Assembly: GCA_036522235.1 (NCBI GenBank)
Contig: DATDGG010000241.1
Span: forward strand, 1-23,463
Length of the DNA: 23,463 bases
Source of the DNA: VAZQ01 sp036522235
GTDB taxonomy: Bacteria > Pseudomonadota > Alphaproteobacteria > Rhizobiales > Xanthobacteraceae
Direction of reading: 5' to 3'
This document shows positions 1-9,324 of this stretch, one piece after another. The position numbers and the translations under genes were made by a program. A model generated the notes under the pieces. That model had not been told where the DNA came from. It searched no databases and saw only the letters and a program-made list of their open reading frames with translations. Every line of letters begins with the position of its first letter. The stretch's first letter is position 1.

Positions 1-973
<973 letters not shown>

Positions 974-977
<4 letters not shown>

Positions 978-1875
978 GCGGGCGCGACACGGCGCTGCGC
1001 GTCGAGCATCTGACCATGCGCTTCGGCGGCCTGGTGGCGGTGGAGGACCTCTCGTTTGCCGCCGCGCACGGCGAGATCACGGCGCTGATCGGCCCCAACG
1101 GCGCCGGCAAGACCACCGTGTTCAACTGCATCACCGGCTTCTACAAGCCGAGCGAGGGGCGCATCGCGCTGGCGCACGGCAACGGCACCGTGTGGGACGC
1201 GCTCGATCAAGTAACCGAGAGCGGCGCGCGGCGCGTCCTGCACGGCGACGGCGCGCTCTATCTGCTCGAGCGCATGCCGGAATATCTGGTGACGCGGCAG
1301 GCCCGTGTCGCCCGCACCTTCCAGAACATCCGCCTGTTTCCCGGCATGACCGTGCTCGAAAATCTGCTGGTGGCGCAGCACAACCCGCTGATGCTCGCCT
1401 CCGGCTTCACGCTGTTCGGCGTGCTCGGTCTGCCCTCTTACGCGGGCGCGGAGCGCGCCGCGATCGAGAAGGCGCGGCAGTGGCTCGATCGCATCGGCCT
1501 GACCGAACGCGCCGACGGCCCCGCCGGCTCCCTGCCCTACGGCGCGCAACGCCGCCTCGAGGTCGCGCGCGCCATGTGCACCGACCCGCTGCTGCTCTGC
1601 CTCGACGAGCCCGCCGCCGGCCTCAATCCGCGCGAAAGCGCCGAGCTCAACGAGCTCTTGCTCGCCATTCGCCAGGACTACGGCATTTCCATCCTGCTCA
1701 TCGAGCACGACATGTCGGTGGTGATGAAGATTTCCGACCACATCGTGGTGCTCGACTACGGGGTCAAGATCGCCGACGGGTCGCCGCAGGAGGTGCGCGA
1801 CGACCCCCGCGTGGTCGCGGCCTATCTCGGCGTTCCCGACGACGAGGTTGCGCGCGTCGAGGTGGAGATCGGGCT

Positions 1876-1879
<4 letters not shown>
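974..1879 (+). CDS. livG: LivG, ABC transporter ATP-binding subunit with an inserted loop
   Basis: This 301-residue cytoplasmic ATPase powers the branched-chain amino acid importer. Walker A GPNGAGKTT is at 40-48, the LivG-type signature SLPYGAQRRLE near 186, Walker B LLLCLDEP near 207-213, and the switch histidine in LLIEHDMSVV near 241-250. The start is the ATG overlapping the livM stop, preceded by AAGGAGG. Between FYKP and RTFQNIRLF there are about 54 residues, against about 26 in E. coli LivG as I recall it. The extra loop (around residues 65-118) explains why the protein is longer than the usual 255 or so. The gene overlaps livF by 4 bases, so translation is probably coupled. Confidence 0.95.
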
Positions 1880-2609
<730 letters not shown>

Positions 2610-2613
<4 letters not shown>

Positions 2614-3005
2614 CCGACTTCAGCTTCGCGGAGCTGATCTACGAGGAGGACTCCTTCGGGGTCTTCCTCCTGGTCTCCGTCCTGCTCGGCGGCGGGGCGG
2701 CCTGGCTCGCCGGCCGCGCCATCGCGGCGACCTGGCGGCCCTGGTGGCACGTGGCCTTCTACATGCTGATCCTGGGGCTCGCGGTGCGCTTCCTGCATTT
2801 TGCCCTGTTCGAGGCTACCCTGCTGTCGCTGCACTATTATTTGGTCGACTCCGCGGTCTGCGTGGCGTTCGGTTTTCTCGGCTTCCAGACGACCCGCGCC
2901 GCCCAGATGGTGACCCAGTATAGTTGGATCAACGCCCGCGCCGGCGCCTTCTCCTGGTGCCGGCGGGATGTCAAAGCCGGGGGCGGGCATACCGATTGTG
3001 GGTGA
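2610..3005 (+). CDS. Small membrane protein of the liv operon (DUF6867-like)
   Basis: This is a 131-residue protein with three hydrophobic spans at about residues 14-36, 47-66 and 76-96, and a polar, basic C-terminal tail. It starts 4 bases inside livF (ATGA), so its translation is tied to the transporter ATPases. From memory it resembles an alphaproteobacterial family of unknown function (I believe DUF6867) with conserved pieces such as YEEDSFGVFLL, GRAIAATWRPWW and LHYYLVDSAV, usually found beside liv genes. No catalytic motif is visible. The position suggests an accessory or stabilising role for the LivHMGF complex, but this is inference. The last 15 or so residues look less conserved in character than the rest. 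The coding call is firm; the family name is less so. Confidence 0.8.
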
Positions 3006-3050
3006 CTTTTGCCTCGAAGCGGGCTTGAATTGGTTTTCTGGATCACCCGT

Positions 3051-3073
3051 GCCCGGCCAAGGAGCCGCCGGGC
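3051..3073 (+). repeat. Inverted repeat (hairpin) between the permease genes and livK
   Basis: GCCCGGC at 3051-3057 and GCCGGGC at 3067-3073 form a perfect 7-bp stem with a 9-base loop. No T-run follows, so it is not a classical terminator. Hairpins at this place in binding-protein operons can protect mRNA ends or set expression ratios; here that is inference. Confidence 0.4.
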
Positions 3074-3074
3074 T

Positions 3075-3095
3075 TGAAGGTCTCCTGAAGGTCTC
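3075..3095 (+). repeat. Tandem 10-bp direct repeat in the livK leader
   Basis: TGAAGGTCTC occurs at 3075-3084 and again at 3086-3095, separated by one base, ending just before the livK ribosome binding site. It looks like a recent short tandem duplication. Confidence 0.6.
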
Positions 3096-3113
3096 ATGAG
3101 GGGAGTCAAAGCG

Positions 3114-4235
3114 ATGAGAAAGATTACCACGCTCAGCCTTGCGGCGGGTTTCGCTATCGCGTTTGCGGGCGCCGCCTCCGCGCAGATCAAGATGGGAGTC
3201 GCCGGTCCGATCACCGGGCCGAACGCTGCGTTCGGGGCGCAGCTCAAGAACGGCGCCGATCAGGCGGTTGCCGACATCAATGCCGCCGGCGGCATTCTCG
3301 GCCAGAAGATCACGCTCAGCTACGGCGATGACGTCTCCGATCCCAAGCAAGGCGTCTCTGTCGCCAACAAGTTCTCCGGCGACGGTGTCAAGTTCGTGAT
3401 CGGGCACTTCAATTCCGGCGTCACCATGCCGTCCTCGGAAGTCTACCAGGAGAACGGCATCCTGGAGGTCACGCCGTCGGCCACCAATCCCCAGATCACC
3501 GAACGCATGTTGTGGAACATTTTCCGCACCTGCGGGCGCGACGATCAGCAGGGCGCGGTCGCCGGCGCCTATATCGTGCAGCACTTCAAGGGCAAGAAGA
3601 TCGCCATCATCCACGACAAGACCACCTATGGCCAGGGCCTCGCCGACGAAACCAGGAAGGCGATGGCCGCCAAGGGCATGAAGGAAGTGCTCTACGACGG
3701 CATCAATATCGGCGACAAGGATTTCTCCGCGCTGGTCTCCAGGATCAAGGAGAGGGGCGCCGACCTCGTCTATTGGGGCGGCCTCTTCACCGAAGGTGGG
3801 CTGATCGTGCGCCAGATGCGCGACCAGGGCGTCAAGGCGCCGCTGATGGGCGGCGACGGCATCACCAGCGACGAGTTCGCCTCCGTCGGCGGCCCGGGCG
3901 TGGAAGGCACGCTGATGAGTTTTCCGCCCGACCCGCGCAACCGCCCGGAGGCGAAGGCGGTGGTGGAGAAATTCCGCGCCAATAAGTTCGAGCCGGAGGC
4001 TTACACGCTCTACAGCTACGCGGCGGTGCAGATCATCAAGGAAGCGGCCGAGCACGCGAAGTCGCTCGATCCCAAGAAGGTCGCCGAAGCGATGCATTCC
4101 GGCATGAAGTTCAAGACCGTGATCGGCGACATTTCCTACGACAAGAAGGGCGATATCACCCGCCTCGACTACGTGATGTATGTCTGGAAGAAAGACCCCG
4201 CCACCAGCAAGATCACCTATGTCGAGATGAAGTAA
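3114..4235 (+). CDS. livK: LivK-type periplasmic branched-chain amino acid binding protein
   Basis: This is a 373-residue extracytoplasmic solute receptor (periplasmic binding protein type I fold) that delivers substrate to the LivHMGF importer. An upstream in-frame ATG at 3096 is possible, but the ATG at 3114 is preferred because AGGGGAG lies 8 bases before it and it gives a clean signal peptide: MRKITT, a hydrophobic core, and cleavage after AASA (about residue 23). The mature protein begins with the family pattern KMGVAGPITGPNAAFGAQ, then ADINAAGGILGQKI and DPKQGVSVANKF. The gene follows the permease and ATPase genes after a 108-base leader with a hairpin and a tandem repeat, and is closed by a strong terminator at 4255-4285. 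Which amino acid it prefers cannot be told from sequence. Confidence 0.93.
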   Translation: MRKITTLSLAAGFAIAFAGAASAQIKMGVAGPITGPNAAFGAQLKNGADQAVADINAAGGILGQKITLSYGDDVSDPKQGVSVANKFSGDGVKFVIGHFNSGVTMPSSEVYQENGILEVTPSATNPQITERMLWNIFRTCGRDDQQGAVAGAYIVQHFKGKKIAIIHDKTTYGQGLADETRKAMAAKGMKEVLYDGINIGDKDFSALVSRIKERGADLVYWGGLFTEGGLIVRQMRDQGVKAPLMGGDGITSDEFASVGGPGVEGTLMSFPPDPRNRPEAKAVVEKFRANKFEPEAYTLYSYAAVQIIKEAAEHAKSLDPKKVAEAMHSGMKFKTVIGDISYDKKGDITRLDYVMYVWKKDPATSKITYVEMK

Positions 4236-4797
4236 GCGGTCCAAGCCGAACGCCAGCCCGCCCCGGCATCCGGGGCGGGCTTTTTGCTGCCTGCTTTGCT
4301 TCCTGGTCGGCCGGTATCGGAAAGATGAGCTGCATCTCGCCGCCATAGGGCAGCGCGCGCCATTCTCCGCGCAGCTTCTTCATGTGCTGCTCCACGCGTT
4401 GGACAAAATCGGCGGTGAACCAAGTCGGGACTTGGCGTTCCTGCACTTCGAACAGCCGGGCCAAGCCCTCGATTGCCGCGCGCGCGGTGGCGCGTTCCGC
4501 GACCACGTTGGTGAGCACACCCACGATCGCTTCCGTGATGGCGGCCTCCGCGGGCATCGGTGCGCCGCCACAACCGCGCTTGCGCGATGCCTCGTGCAGT
4601 TGCGCGAGCGTCATTCCGCCGGCCAGCCGGCCCCAGAATGACTGATCGAGCTTGGCATTGGTCTCGACCGCATAGTGAAGGAGATCGTGCAGAAGAAAGC
4701 TTCGGCTCACGAGCTCGATCGACTCAGAGTCTCCGTCGTCGCGAACGAGCCGCAGACGATGCGTCGTATCGGATATCTTCTGCAGCAGAATGCGCAT
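4213..4797 (-). CDS. Unknown protein coupled to ccdA, overlapping the livK terminator
   Basis: This is a 194-residue predicted soluble protein. Its ATG follows the ccdA stop by one base (TGACATG), so it is probably translated by coupling. The N-terminal part (MRILLQKISDTTHRLRLVRD, then ELVSRSFLLHDLLHYAVE near 27-44) looks like a real conserved domain, with a histidine-containing helix, and I recall similar unnamed proteins in other proteobacteria. The C-terminus is odd: the frame runs back through the livK terminator hairpin and over the last 23 bases of livK before stopping. The last 30 or so residues are therefore encoded by DNA with another job and may be non-essential or a product of stop-codon loss. 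No enzyme motif is visible, so no function is proposed. Confidence 0.7.
   Translation of the reverse strand: MRILLQKISDTTHRLRLVRDDGDSESIELVSRSFLLHDLLHYAVETNAKLDQSFWGRLAGGMTLAQLHEASRKRGCGGAPMPAEAAITEAIVGVLTNVVAERATARAAIEGLARLFEVQERQVPTWFTADFVQRVEQHMKKLRGEWRALPYGGEMQLIFPIPADQEAKQAAKSPPRMPGRAGVRLGPLTSSRHR
4255..4285 (+). terminator. Intrinsic terminator of the liv operon
   Basis: A perfect 12-bp GC-rich stem (AGCCCGCCCCGG at 4255-4266 with CCGGGGCGGGCT at 4270-4281) has a 3-base loop and is followed at once by a run of five T. It begins 20 bases after the livK stop. The opposite strand lacks a good T-run in the matching place, so it should act mainly on the + strand. Confidence 0.92.
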
Positions 4798-4798
4798 G

Positions 4799-5533
4799 TC
4801 ACCCGATCTGACCCAAGGCCGGGAAGGCTTCCAGCATCCAATTGTTGAGCTGCGTGAAGAAACCGGCGAGGAAGGCGATGCCGGTCAGCACCAGGAGGCC
4901 GCCCATGACCCGCTCCATATGGCCGAGATGGGCGCGAAAGCGCGTCAGGAAGGCGGCAAACGGCTCGACCGCGAAAGCCGCGAGGATGAACGGCACGCCG
5001 AGGCCGAGCGAATAGACCGCGAGCAGGCCTGCCCCCTTCGCCACCGTGGCCTCGGAGGCGGCGATAGCCAATATGGTCGCCAGGATCGGCCCGATACAGG
5101 GCGTCCAGCCGGCCGCGAAGGCGAGCCCCATCACATAGGCGCCCCACAGGCCGACCGGCTTCTGCATTTCCAGGCGCTTCTCCTGGGCGAGCAGCCGGAT
5201 CGGCGTGATGCCCAGGAAGTGCAGGCCCATCACGATGATCGCGATCCCGGCCAGGATCGAGAGCTCGTTCGAATAGAAGCGCATCAGCGCGCCGATCGCG
5301 CTGGCGCCGGCCCCCAGCGCCACGAACACGGTCGAAAACCCGGCCACGAACAGGACGGCAGCCGCCAGGGTCTCGCGCCGCACCCGCGGCCCCGGCTCCT
5401 TCTCGGCGAGCCGCTCGAGCGAGGTGCCGGCGAGATAGACCAAATAAGGCGGCACCAGCGGCAATACGCAGGGCGACAGAAAGCTCACCAGCCCCGCCAG
5501 CAGCGCGGCGACAATCGTGGTATTCGCGGCCAT
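4799..5533 (-). CDS. ccdA: CcdA, thiol-disulfide transmembrane electron carrier
   Basis: This is a 244-residue, six-span inner-membrane protein of the CcdA/DsbD-beta family. It carries reducing power from cytoplasmic thioredoxin to periplasmic thiol proteins, notably those that reduce apocytochrome c. The two redox cysteines are in the usual places: C22 in LSPCVLPLVPPY and C146 in AGWTPCIGPIL. Further hydrophobic spans are seen at about 53-78, 86-110, 132-145, 160-185 and 210-235. The length is normal for the short CcdA type. It is transcribed away from the P1 hydrolase gene and overlaps none of it; the unknown gene downstream starts one base after its stop. No other cytochrome c maturation gene is visible here, so the actual partner thiol protein is unknown. 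Confidence 0.93.
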   Translation of the reverse strand: MAANTTIVAALLAGLVSFLSPCVLPLVPPYLVYLAGTSLERLAEKEPGPRVRRETLAAAVLFVAGFSTVFVALGAGASAIGALMRFYSNELSILAGIAIIVMGLHFLGITPIRLLAQEKRLEMQKPVGLWGAYVMGLAFAAGWTPCIGPILATILAIAASEATVAKGAGLLAVYSLGLGVPFILAAFAVEPFAAFLTRFRAHLGHMERVMGGLLVLTGIAFLAGFFTQLNNWMLEAFPALGQIG

Positions 5534-5665
5534 GGGCAGCTACATGCGATAGACGCCGCGCCCAATGCAAGCCGATCGCGCAGCCATCGCACCGATGTGA
5601 TCGGGGGTGTTAGGCTTAATTTCGCGCACGAAGGCCCAAGGGCGGGCGCAGCCGAGAGGATCTCC

Positions 5666-6673
5666 GTGGCGGCACGCAATCTCATCACCGACGTCTCCGG
5701 CGTCCTGGTCGGACATGCGCAGGACGCCCGTTTGGGCTCCGGCACCACCACGATCGTGTTCGAGGAGCCGGCCGTCGCCAGCATCGATGTGCGCGGCGGC
5801 GGGCCGGGCACGCGCGAGGCCGACATGCTCGAGCCGGCCGCGACCCTCGACCGCATAGATGCCATCGCCCTGTCCGGCGGATCGGCCTTCGGTCTCGAAG
5901 CCGGCGGCGGCGTGCAGGCCTGGCTGCGCGAGCAGGGCCGCGGCTTTGCGGTGCGCACCGCGCGGGTGCCGATCGTGCCGGGCGCGATCCTGTTCGATCT
6001 GCTCGCCGGCGGCGACAAGGACTGGGGCCGCTTCGCCCCCTATCGCGATCTCGGCTATGCGGCGGCCGCCGGCGCGGCCGTCGAGTTCGCGCTCGGCAGC
6101 GTCGGCGCGGGCTTGGGCGCCACCACCGCCGACCTCAAGGGCGGCGTCGGCTCGGCCGCCGCGTTGACCTCGGAGGGCCTCGGCGTGGGCGCGCTCGCCG
6201 CCGTCAATGCGGCGGGCTCGGCGGTGATCGGCGGCGGCCCTTGGTTCTGGGCGGCGCCGTTCGAGCAGGATGCCGAATTCGGCGGGCTCGGCATGCCGGC
6301 CACGATGCCCCCCGATGCGCTGCGCCACCACACCAAGGGCAGCCAGCGCGAGAGCACGACGCTCGTGGTGGTGGCAACCGATGCGACGCTGACCAAGGGG
6401 CAGGCCAGGCGGCTCGCCGTCATGGCGCAGACCGGGCTCGCGCGGTCGATCTATCCGGTGCACACGCCGCTCGACGGCGACGTGGTGTTTGCCGCCGCGA
6501 CCGGGCGCAAGCGGCTCGCCGATCAGCTGTTGAGCCTGTCCGAGCTCGGCAGTGTCGCCGCCAATGTGGTCGCGCGCGCGGTCGCACGCTCTGTCTTTAC
6601 CGCTTCGGCGCTCCCTTTCGAAGCTTCGCAACGGAGCTGGCGGGATTGCTTCGCGTCCCGAATTTCCAAGTAA
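5666..6673 (+). CDS. P1-family (DmpA/NylC-like) self-processing hydrolase
   Basis: This is a 335-residue predicted N-terminal-nucleophile hydrolase of MEROPS family S58 (aminopeptidase DmpA, nylon-oligomer hydrolase NylC). Such enzymes cut themselves into two chains and use the newly exposed Thr or Ser. No ATG lies at the right place; GTG at 5666 is chosen because GAGAGGA lies 5 bases before it and the product then starts right at the family N-terminus (NLITDVSGVLVGHAQD). Other family marks are SGGSAFGLEA near 72-81, VPIVPGAILFDL near 100-111, and TTLVVVATDATLTKGQARRL from 231. The likely cleavage site is S230-T231; in NylC I recall Asn before the nucleophilic Thr, so Ser here is a small deviation. 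The C-terminal 20 residues look unlike the rest. The substrate is unknown. Confidence 0.88.
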   Translation: MAARNLITDVSGVLVGHAQDARLGSGTTTIVFEEPAVASIDVRGGGPGTREADMLEPAATLDRIDAIALSGGSAFGLEAGGGVQAWLREQGRGFAVRTARVPIVPGAILFDLLAGGDKDWGRFAPYRDLGYAAAAGAAVEFALGSVGAGLGATTADLKGGVGSAAALTSEGLGVGALAAVNAAGSAVIGGGPWFWAAPFEQDAEFGGLGMPATMPPDALRHHTKGSQRESTTLVVVATDATLTKGQARRLAVMAQTGLARSIYPVHTPLDGDVVFAAATGRKRLADQLLSLSELGSVAANVVARAVARSVFTASALPFEASQRSWRDCFASRISK

Positions 6674-6715
6674 TTCCATGCTGTTGTGGGACGCTTCTTG
6701 ACTTGCATGGAAATT
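6661..6715 (+). repeat. Inverted repeats between the P1 hydrolase and the deacetylase
   Basis: TTCCATGC (6674-6681) is a perfect inverted match to GCATGGAA (6705-6712). AATTTCCA (6661-6668) also matches TGGAAATT (6708-6715), so one downstream arm can pair with either upstream arm. The downstream arm lies within the candidate promoter spacer for the next gene, so it could be an operator; it is not followed by a T-run. Confidence 0.5.
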
Positions 6716-6727
6716 GCTTTCTAAGTG
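6698..6727 (+). promoter_or_regulatory. Candidate promoter for the deacetylase gene
   Basis: TTGACT (6698-6703) is a good -35 hexamer. With a 17-18 base spacer it is followed by CTAAGT/TAAGTG, a weak -10. The distance to the start codon at 6772 is reasonable. The weak -10 keeps the confidence low. Confidence 0.3.
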
Positions 6728-6771
6728 GCGCATCGGGATGGTTTCGGGTTGAATCAAAGGGGTGGGCTTCC

Positions 6772-7899
6772 ATGCGCTTTGCAGCCGCCGCCTGTGCGCT
6801 TGCGATCGTGGTCTGTGTGGCCGTTTTCGGCGCCGTGCTGGCGCAACGCGCGACCACGACACCGGTGGTCGCCTCAGCGACTCCCGCCGCACCCGCGCCG
6901 GCCACCAAACCGTCCGTGATCGCGGCAGCGCCTACCACCAAGCAACCCACAGCGGCGAACGTCGTCGCGGCGGTGCAGGCTCTGGGGCCGGCTGATGCTC
7001 CCCCGGCCGCGTCGGCACCAGTCGCAGCCCCGCCGGTGCCTGCTGTCGCAGCAGCGCCGGCGTTTGCACCAGCGCCGGTACCCGTGCCGACCGCGCTACC
7101 GCCGCCACCCGCGCCGGCCAACTGTCCCGGCAACAACAATGCGCTCGGCGTCTCGCGCACCGTGGAAATCGACACGACCGGGGGCCCCGGCTTCGGCTTC
7201 GAGCACTTCAAGCAATACGACTTCCTGCAGCCCGGCGAAGTGGTGCTCACCTTCGACGACGGGCCCTGGCCGCACAACACGCCGGAAGTGCTTGCGGCGC
7301 TTGCCGCGCAATGCACCAAGGCGATCTTCTTCCCGATCGGCGAGCACACGATGTGGGCGCCCGAAATCCTCAAGCAGGTGGACGCCGCCGGCCATACGAT
7401 CGGCAGCCACACCTGGTCGCACAAGGATCTCTCGAAGCTTTCGCTGCCGGACGGCAAGGACGAGATCGAGAAGGGCATCAGCGCGGTGCGCTGGGGGCTC
7501 GGTCATCCGGCCTCGCCCTTCTTCCGTTTCCCGGCGCTGCGACATCCGCCCGAGGACGTGACCTATCTGGGCGAGCGCAACATCGCGATTTTCTCGACCG
7601 ACATGGATTCCTTCGACTTCAAGATCCGCAAGCCCGACCAGGTCATCAGCTCGGTGCTCAGCAAGCTGAAGAAGAACGGCAAAGGCATCGTCCTGATGCA
7701 CGATTTCCAGCGTGCGACCGCCGATGCCGCGCCCGAATTGCTCAAGCAGCTCAAGTCCAATGGCTACAAGATCGTGTTCATGAAGGCGAAGGAGCCGGTG
7801 CAGACGATCGCCTCCTACGACGACATGATCTTGAAGGAGCTCAAGATCCCGACCGTCACCAACCGACCGACCTCGGACGTGGTGCACACGATCCAGTGA
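6772..7899 (+). CDS. Membrane-anchored or secreted polysaccharide deacetylase (NodB homology, CE4)
   Basis: This is a 375-residue protein in three parts. Residues 1-24 are a signal peptide or membrane anchor (MRFAAAACALAIVVCVAVFG). About 25-120 is a low-complexity Ala/Pro/Val linker, as in envelope-spanning proteins. About 128-350 is a carbohydrate esterase family 4 domain. Motif 1 is LTFDDGPWP with D162/D163, the metal-binding motif 2 is SHTWSH with H213 and H217, motif 3 is FFRFPALRHPP, motif 4 is STDMDSFDF, and motif 5 is IVLMHD with H310. All catalytic positions look intact. Family members remove N-acetyl groups from peptidoglycan, chitin or chito-oligosaccharides; the substrate here is not evident. 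The start is supported by AAAGGGG about 10 bases upstream. The gene converges on the oxidoreductase gene with only 10 bases between the stops. Confidence 0.9.
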   Translation: MRFAAAACALAIVVCVAVFGAVLAQRATTTPVVASATPAAPAPATKPSVIAAAPTTKQPTAANVVAAVQALGPADAPPAASAPVAAPPVPAVAAAPAFAPAPVPVPTALPPPPAPANCPGNNNALGVSRTVEIDTTGGPGFGFEHFKQYDFLQPGEVVLTFDDGPWPHNTPEVLAALAAQCTKAIFFPIGEHTMWAPEILKQVDAAGHTIGSHTWSHKDLSKLSLPDGKDEIEKGISAVRWGLGHPASPFFRFPALRHPPEDVTYLGERNIAIFSTDMDSFDFKIRKPDQVISSVLSKLKKNGKGIVLMHDFQRATADAAPELLKQLKSNGYKIVFMKAKEPVQTIASYDDMILKELKIPTVTNRPTSDVVHTIQ

Positions 7900-7909
7900 A
7901 ATTCGGCAG

Positions 7910-9157
7910 TCACTTCGTGAAGCGCTCCGCGCCGTAAGGGGCCGGGTCGCAGAACGGCGTCGCCCCGGTCATCATCTCGGCCACCAGCCGCCCGGTTGCG
8001 GGGCCGAGCGTCAGGCCCCAATGACCGTGGCCATAGGCGAGCCAAAGCCCGGCCTGTTTGGGGGCGCGGCCGATCACCGGTCGCGAGTCCGCAAAGCACG
8101 GCCGCGATCCCATCCAGGGCGTTGCTTCGACCGGCGCGGCGAGAGGAAACAGCGCCCGCGCGTCCGGCAACAGGCGATTAAATTGCACCGGCGTCGGCGC
8201 CGCGGCGCGGGCGGCGAATTCGGCGCCGGTCGTGAGCCTGATCCCCTGCTCCATCGGAGCGAGGCAATAGCCGTTCTCGATATCGACCACCGGGCGCGTG
8301 AGAGTGGCATTTCCACCGGCCCGAAAATGGAGATGGTACCCGCGCTTGATGCCGAGCGGCAGGCGGACGCCGAGCGGATCAAGCACTTCGGGGGAGAACG
8401 GCCCGAGCGCCATCACCACCTCGGGGGCATCGAGCGGCCCCTCCGCGGTCTCGATCCGCCAATGGCCGTCGGCACGGTGCAGCGAGCGGGCATTGCCCGA
8501 GAGCACCACGCCGCCGAGCTTCGCCAGTCGCGCCGCATAGGCCTTGGTGACCGCCAGCGGATTGCTCACGCTGCCGGCACCCGGCCAATGGACGGCATGG
8601 CGAAAGACCGGCGCGAGATGGGGCTCGAGTGCGCGCGCTTCCTCGGTGTCGAGCACACGATGCGCGATTCCGAATTCCGTCGCCAGATCGAGCTCGCGGG
8701 CGATCGTCGCGAATCCCGCCTCGCTGCGATAGATTTTGACCCAACCTTCCCGGCGCAAGTAGCGCTCGGCCCCGGCATCCGCGAGCAGGGCCTCGTGCTC
8801 GGCCAGCGCACGGGCAAACAGCGGACGCATGATCCGCGCGGTCTCGGCCAGGCGGGCGGGGCGCGAGGCGGCGAAAAAGGCCAGCAGCCAGGGCGCCACC
8901 CGTGGCAGGTGGGCCAAATGATAATTCGCCTCGGGAGCGCGCTTGAGCGCGATGCGCAGCAGGGCCAAAAACCGCGCCGGGAATGCCGGCGGGAAGACCG
9001 TGTTGCCCTCGACGATGCCGGCATTTCCGTAGGAGGTCTCCTCGCCCGGCGGGCGCTTGTCGAGGAGCGCCACCGCGAGACCGCGCTTGGCGAGTTGCAG
9101 CGCAATCGAGGTGCCGACAATGCCGGCGCCCAGCACGATCGCATCGGTACGTGCCAT
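7910..9157 (-). CDS. DadA-like FAD-dependent D-amino acid dehydrogenase/oxidoreductase
   Basis: This is a 415-residue flavoprotein of the DAO/DadA family, which oxidises D-amino acids or related secondary amines at the membrane face. The dinucleotide-binding motif is G10-A-G-I-V-G15, followed by an acidic end of strand 2 (ALLDKRPPGEETSYGNAGIV). The middle matches the DadA pattern (GSVSNPLAVTKAYAARL, near 190-206) and the C-terminal FAD-contacting motif is GHGHWGLTLGPATGRLVAE. A longer frame reaches 9208, but ATG at 9157 is chosen because AAAGGA lies 6 bases before it and the FAD motif then starts at the usual distance. The length is close to DadA (about 415-430). No racemase, permease or deaminase partner is adjacent, so the natural substrate is uncertain and no gene symbol is given. 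Confidence 0.88.
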   Translation of the reverse strand: MARTDAIVLGAGIVGTSIALQLAKRGLAVALLDKRPPGEETSYGNAGIVEGNTVFPPAFPARFLALLRIALKRAPEANYHLAHLPRVAPWLLAFFAASRPARLAETARIMRPLFARALAEHEALLADAGAERYLRREGWVKIYRSEAGFATIARELDLATEFGIAHRVLDTEEARALEPHLAPVFRHAVHWPGAGSVSNPLAVTKAYAARLAKLGGVVLSGNARSLHRADGHWRIETAEGPLDAPEVVMALGPFSPEVLDPLGVRLPLGIKRGYHLHFRAGGNATLTRPVVDIENGYCLAPMEQGIRLTTGAEFAARAAAPTPVQFNRLLPDARALFPLAAPVEATPWMGSRPCFADSRPVIGRAPKQAGLWLAYGHGHWGLTLGPATGRLVAEMMTGATPFCDPAPYGAERFTK

Positions 9158-9252
9158 GACGTCCTTTCCGTGCGCAGCTTGCTTGGGCCCCCCATCGGAA
9201 CCCCGCACCTGCCGCCAACCGTCGCCCCCTATATGGGTGCGCGGCCGAGGTT

Positions 9253-9266
9253 GCGGCAGCTGCCGC
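9253..9266. promoter_or_regulatory. Perfect 14-bp palindrome between divergent genes
   Basis: GCGGCAGCTGCCGC is a perfect palindrome, in the 167-base gap between the divergently read dadA-like gene and rpe. Its site would suit a dimeric regulator, but GC-rich palindromes of this size can arise by chance. Confidence 0.35.
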
Positions 9267-9324
9267 CTATTTGCTCGGCTGCAGCCATCGTGTTAGGCGA
9301 ACAACAGATTGCAAGAGGGATTCG

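Noticed and set aside
5540..6892. 450-codon minus-strand frame opposite the P1 hydrolase
   Set aside because: It is a shadow frame, and the plus-strand frame has a ribosome site and clear family motifs.
7900..7930. Small hairpin TCACTTCGTGA between the convergent deacetylase and oxidoreductase genes
   Set aside because: It has a 4-bp stem and no T-run, and the sequence is part of the oxidoreductase C-terminal codons.
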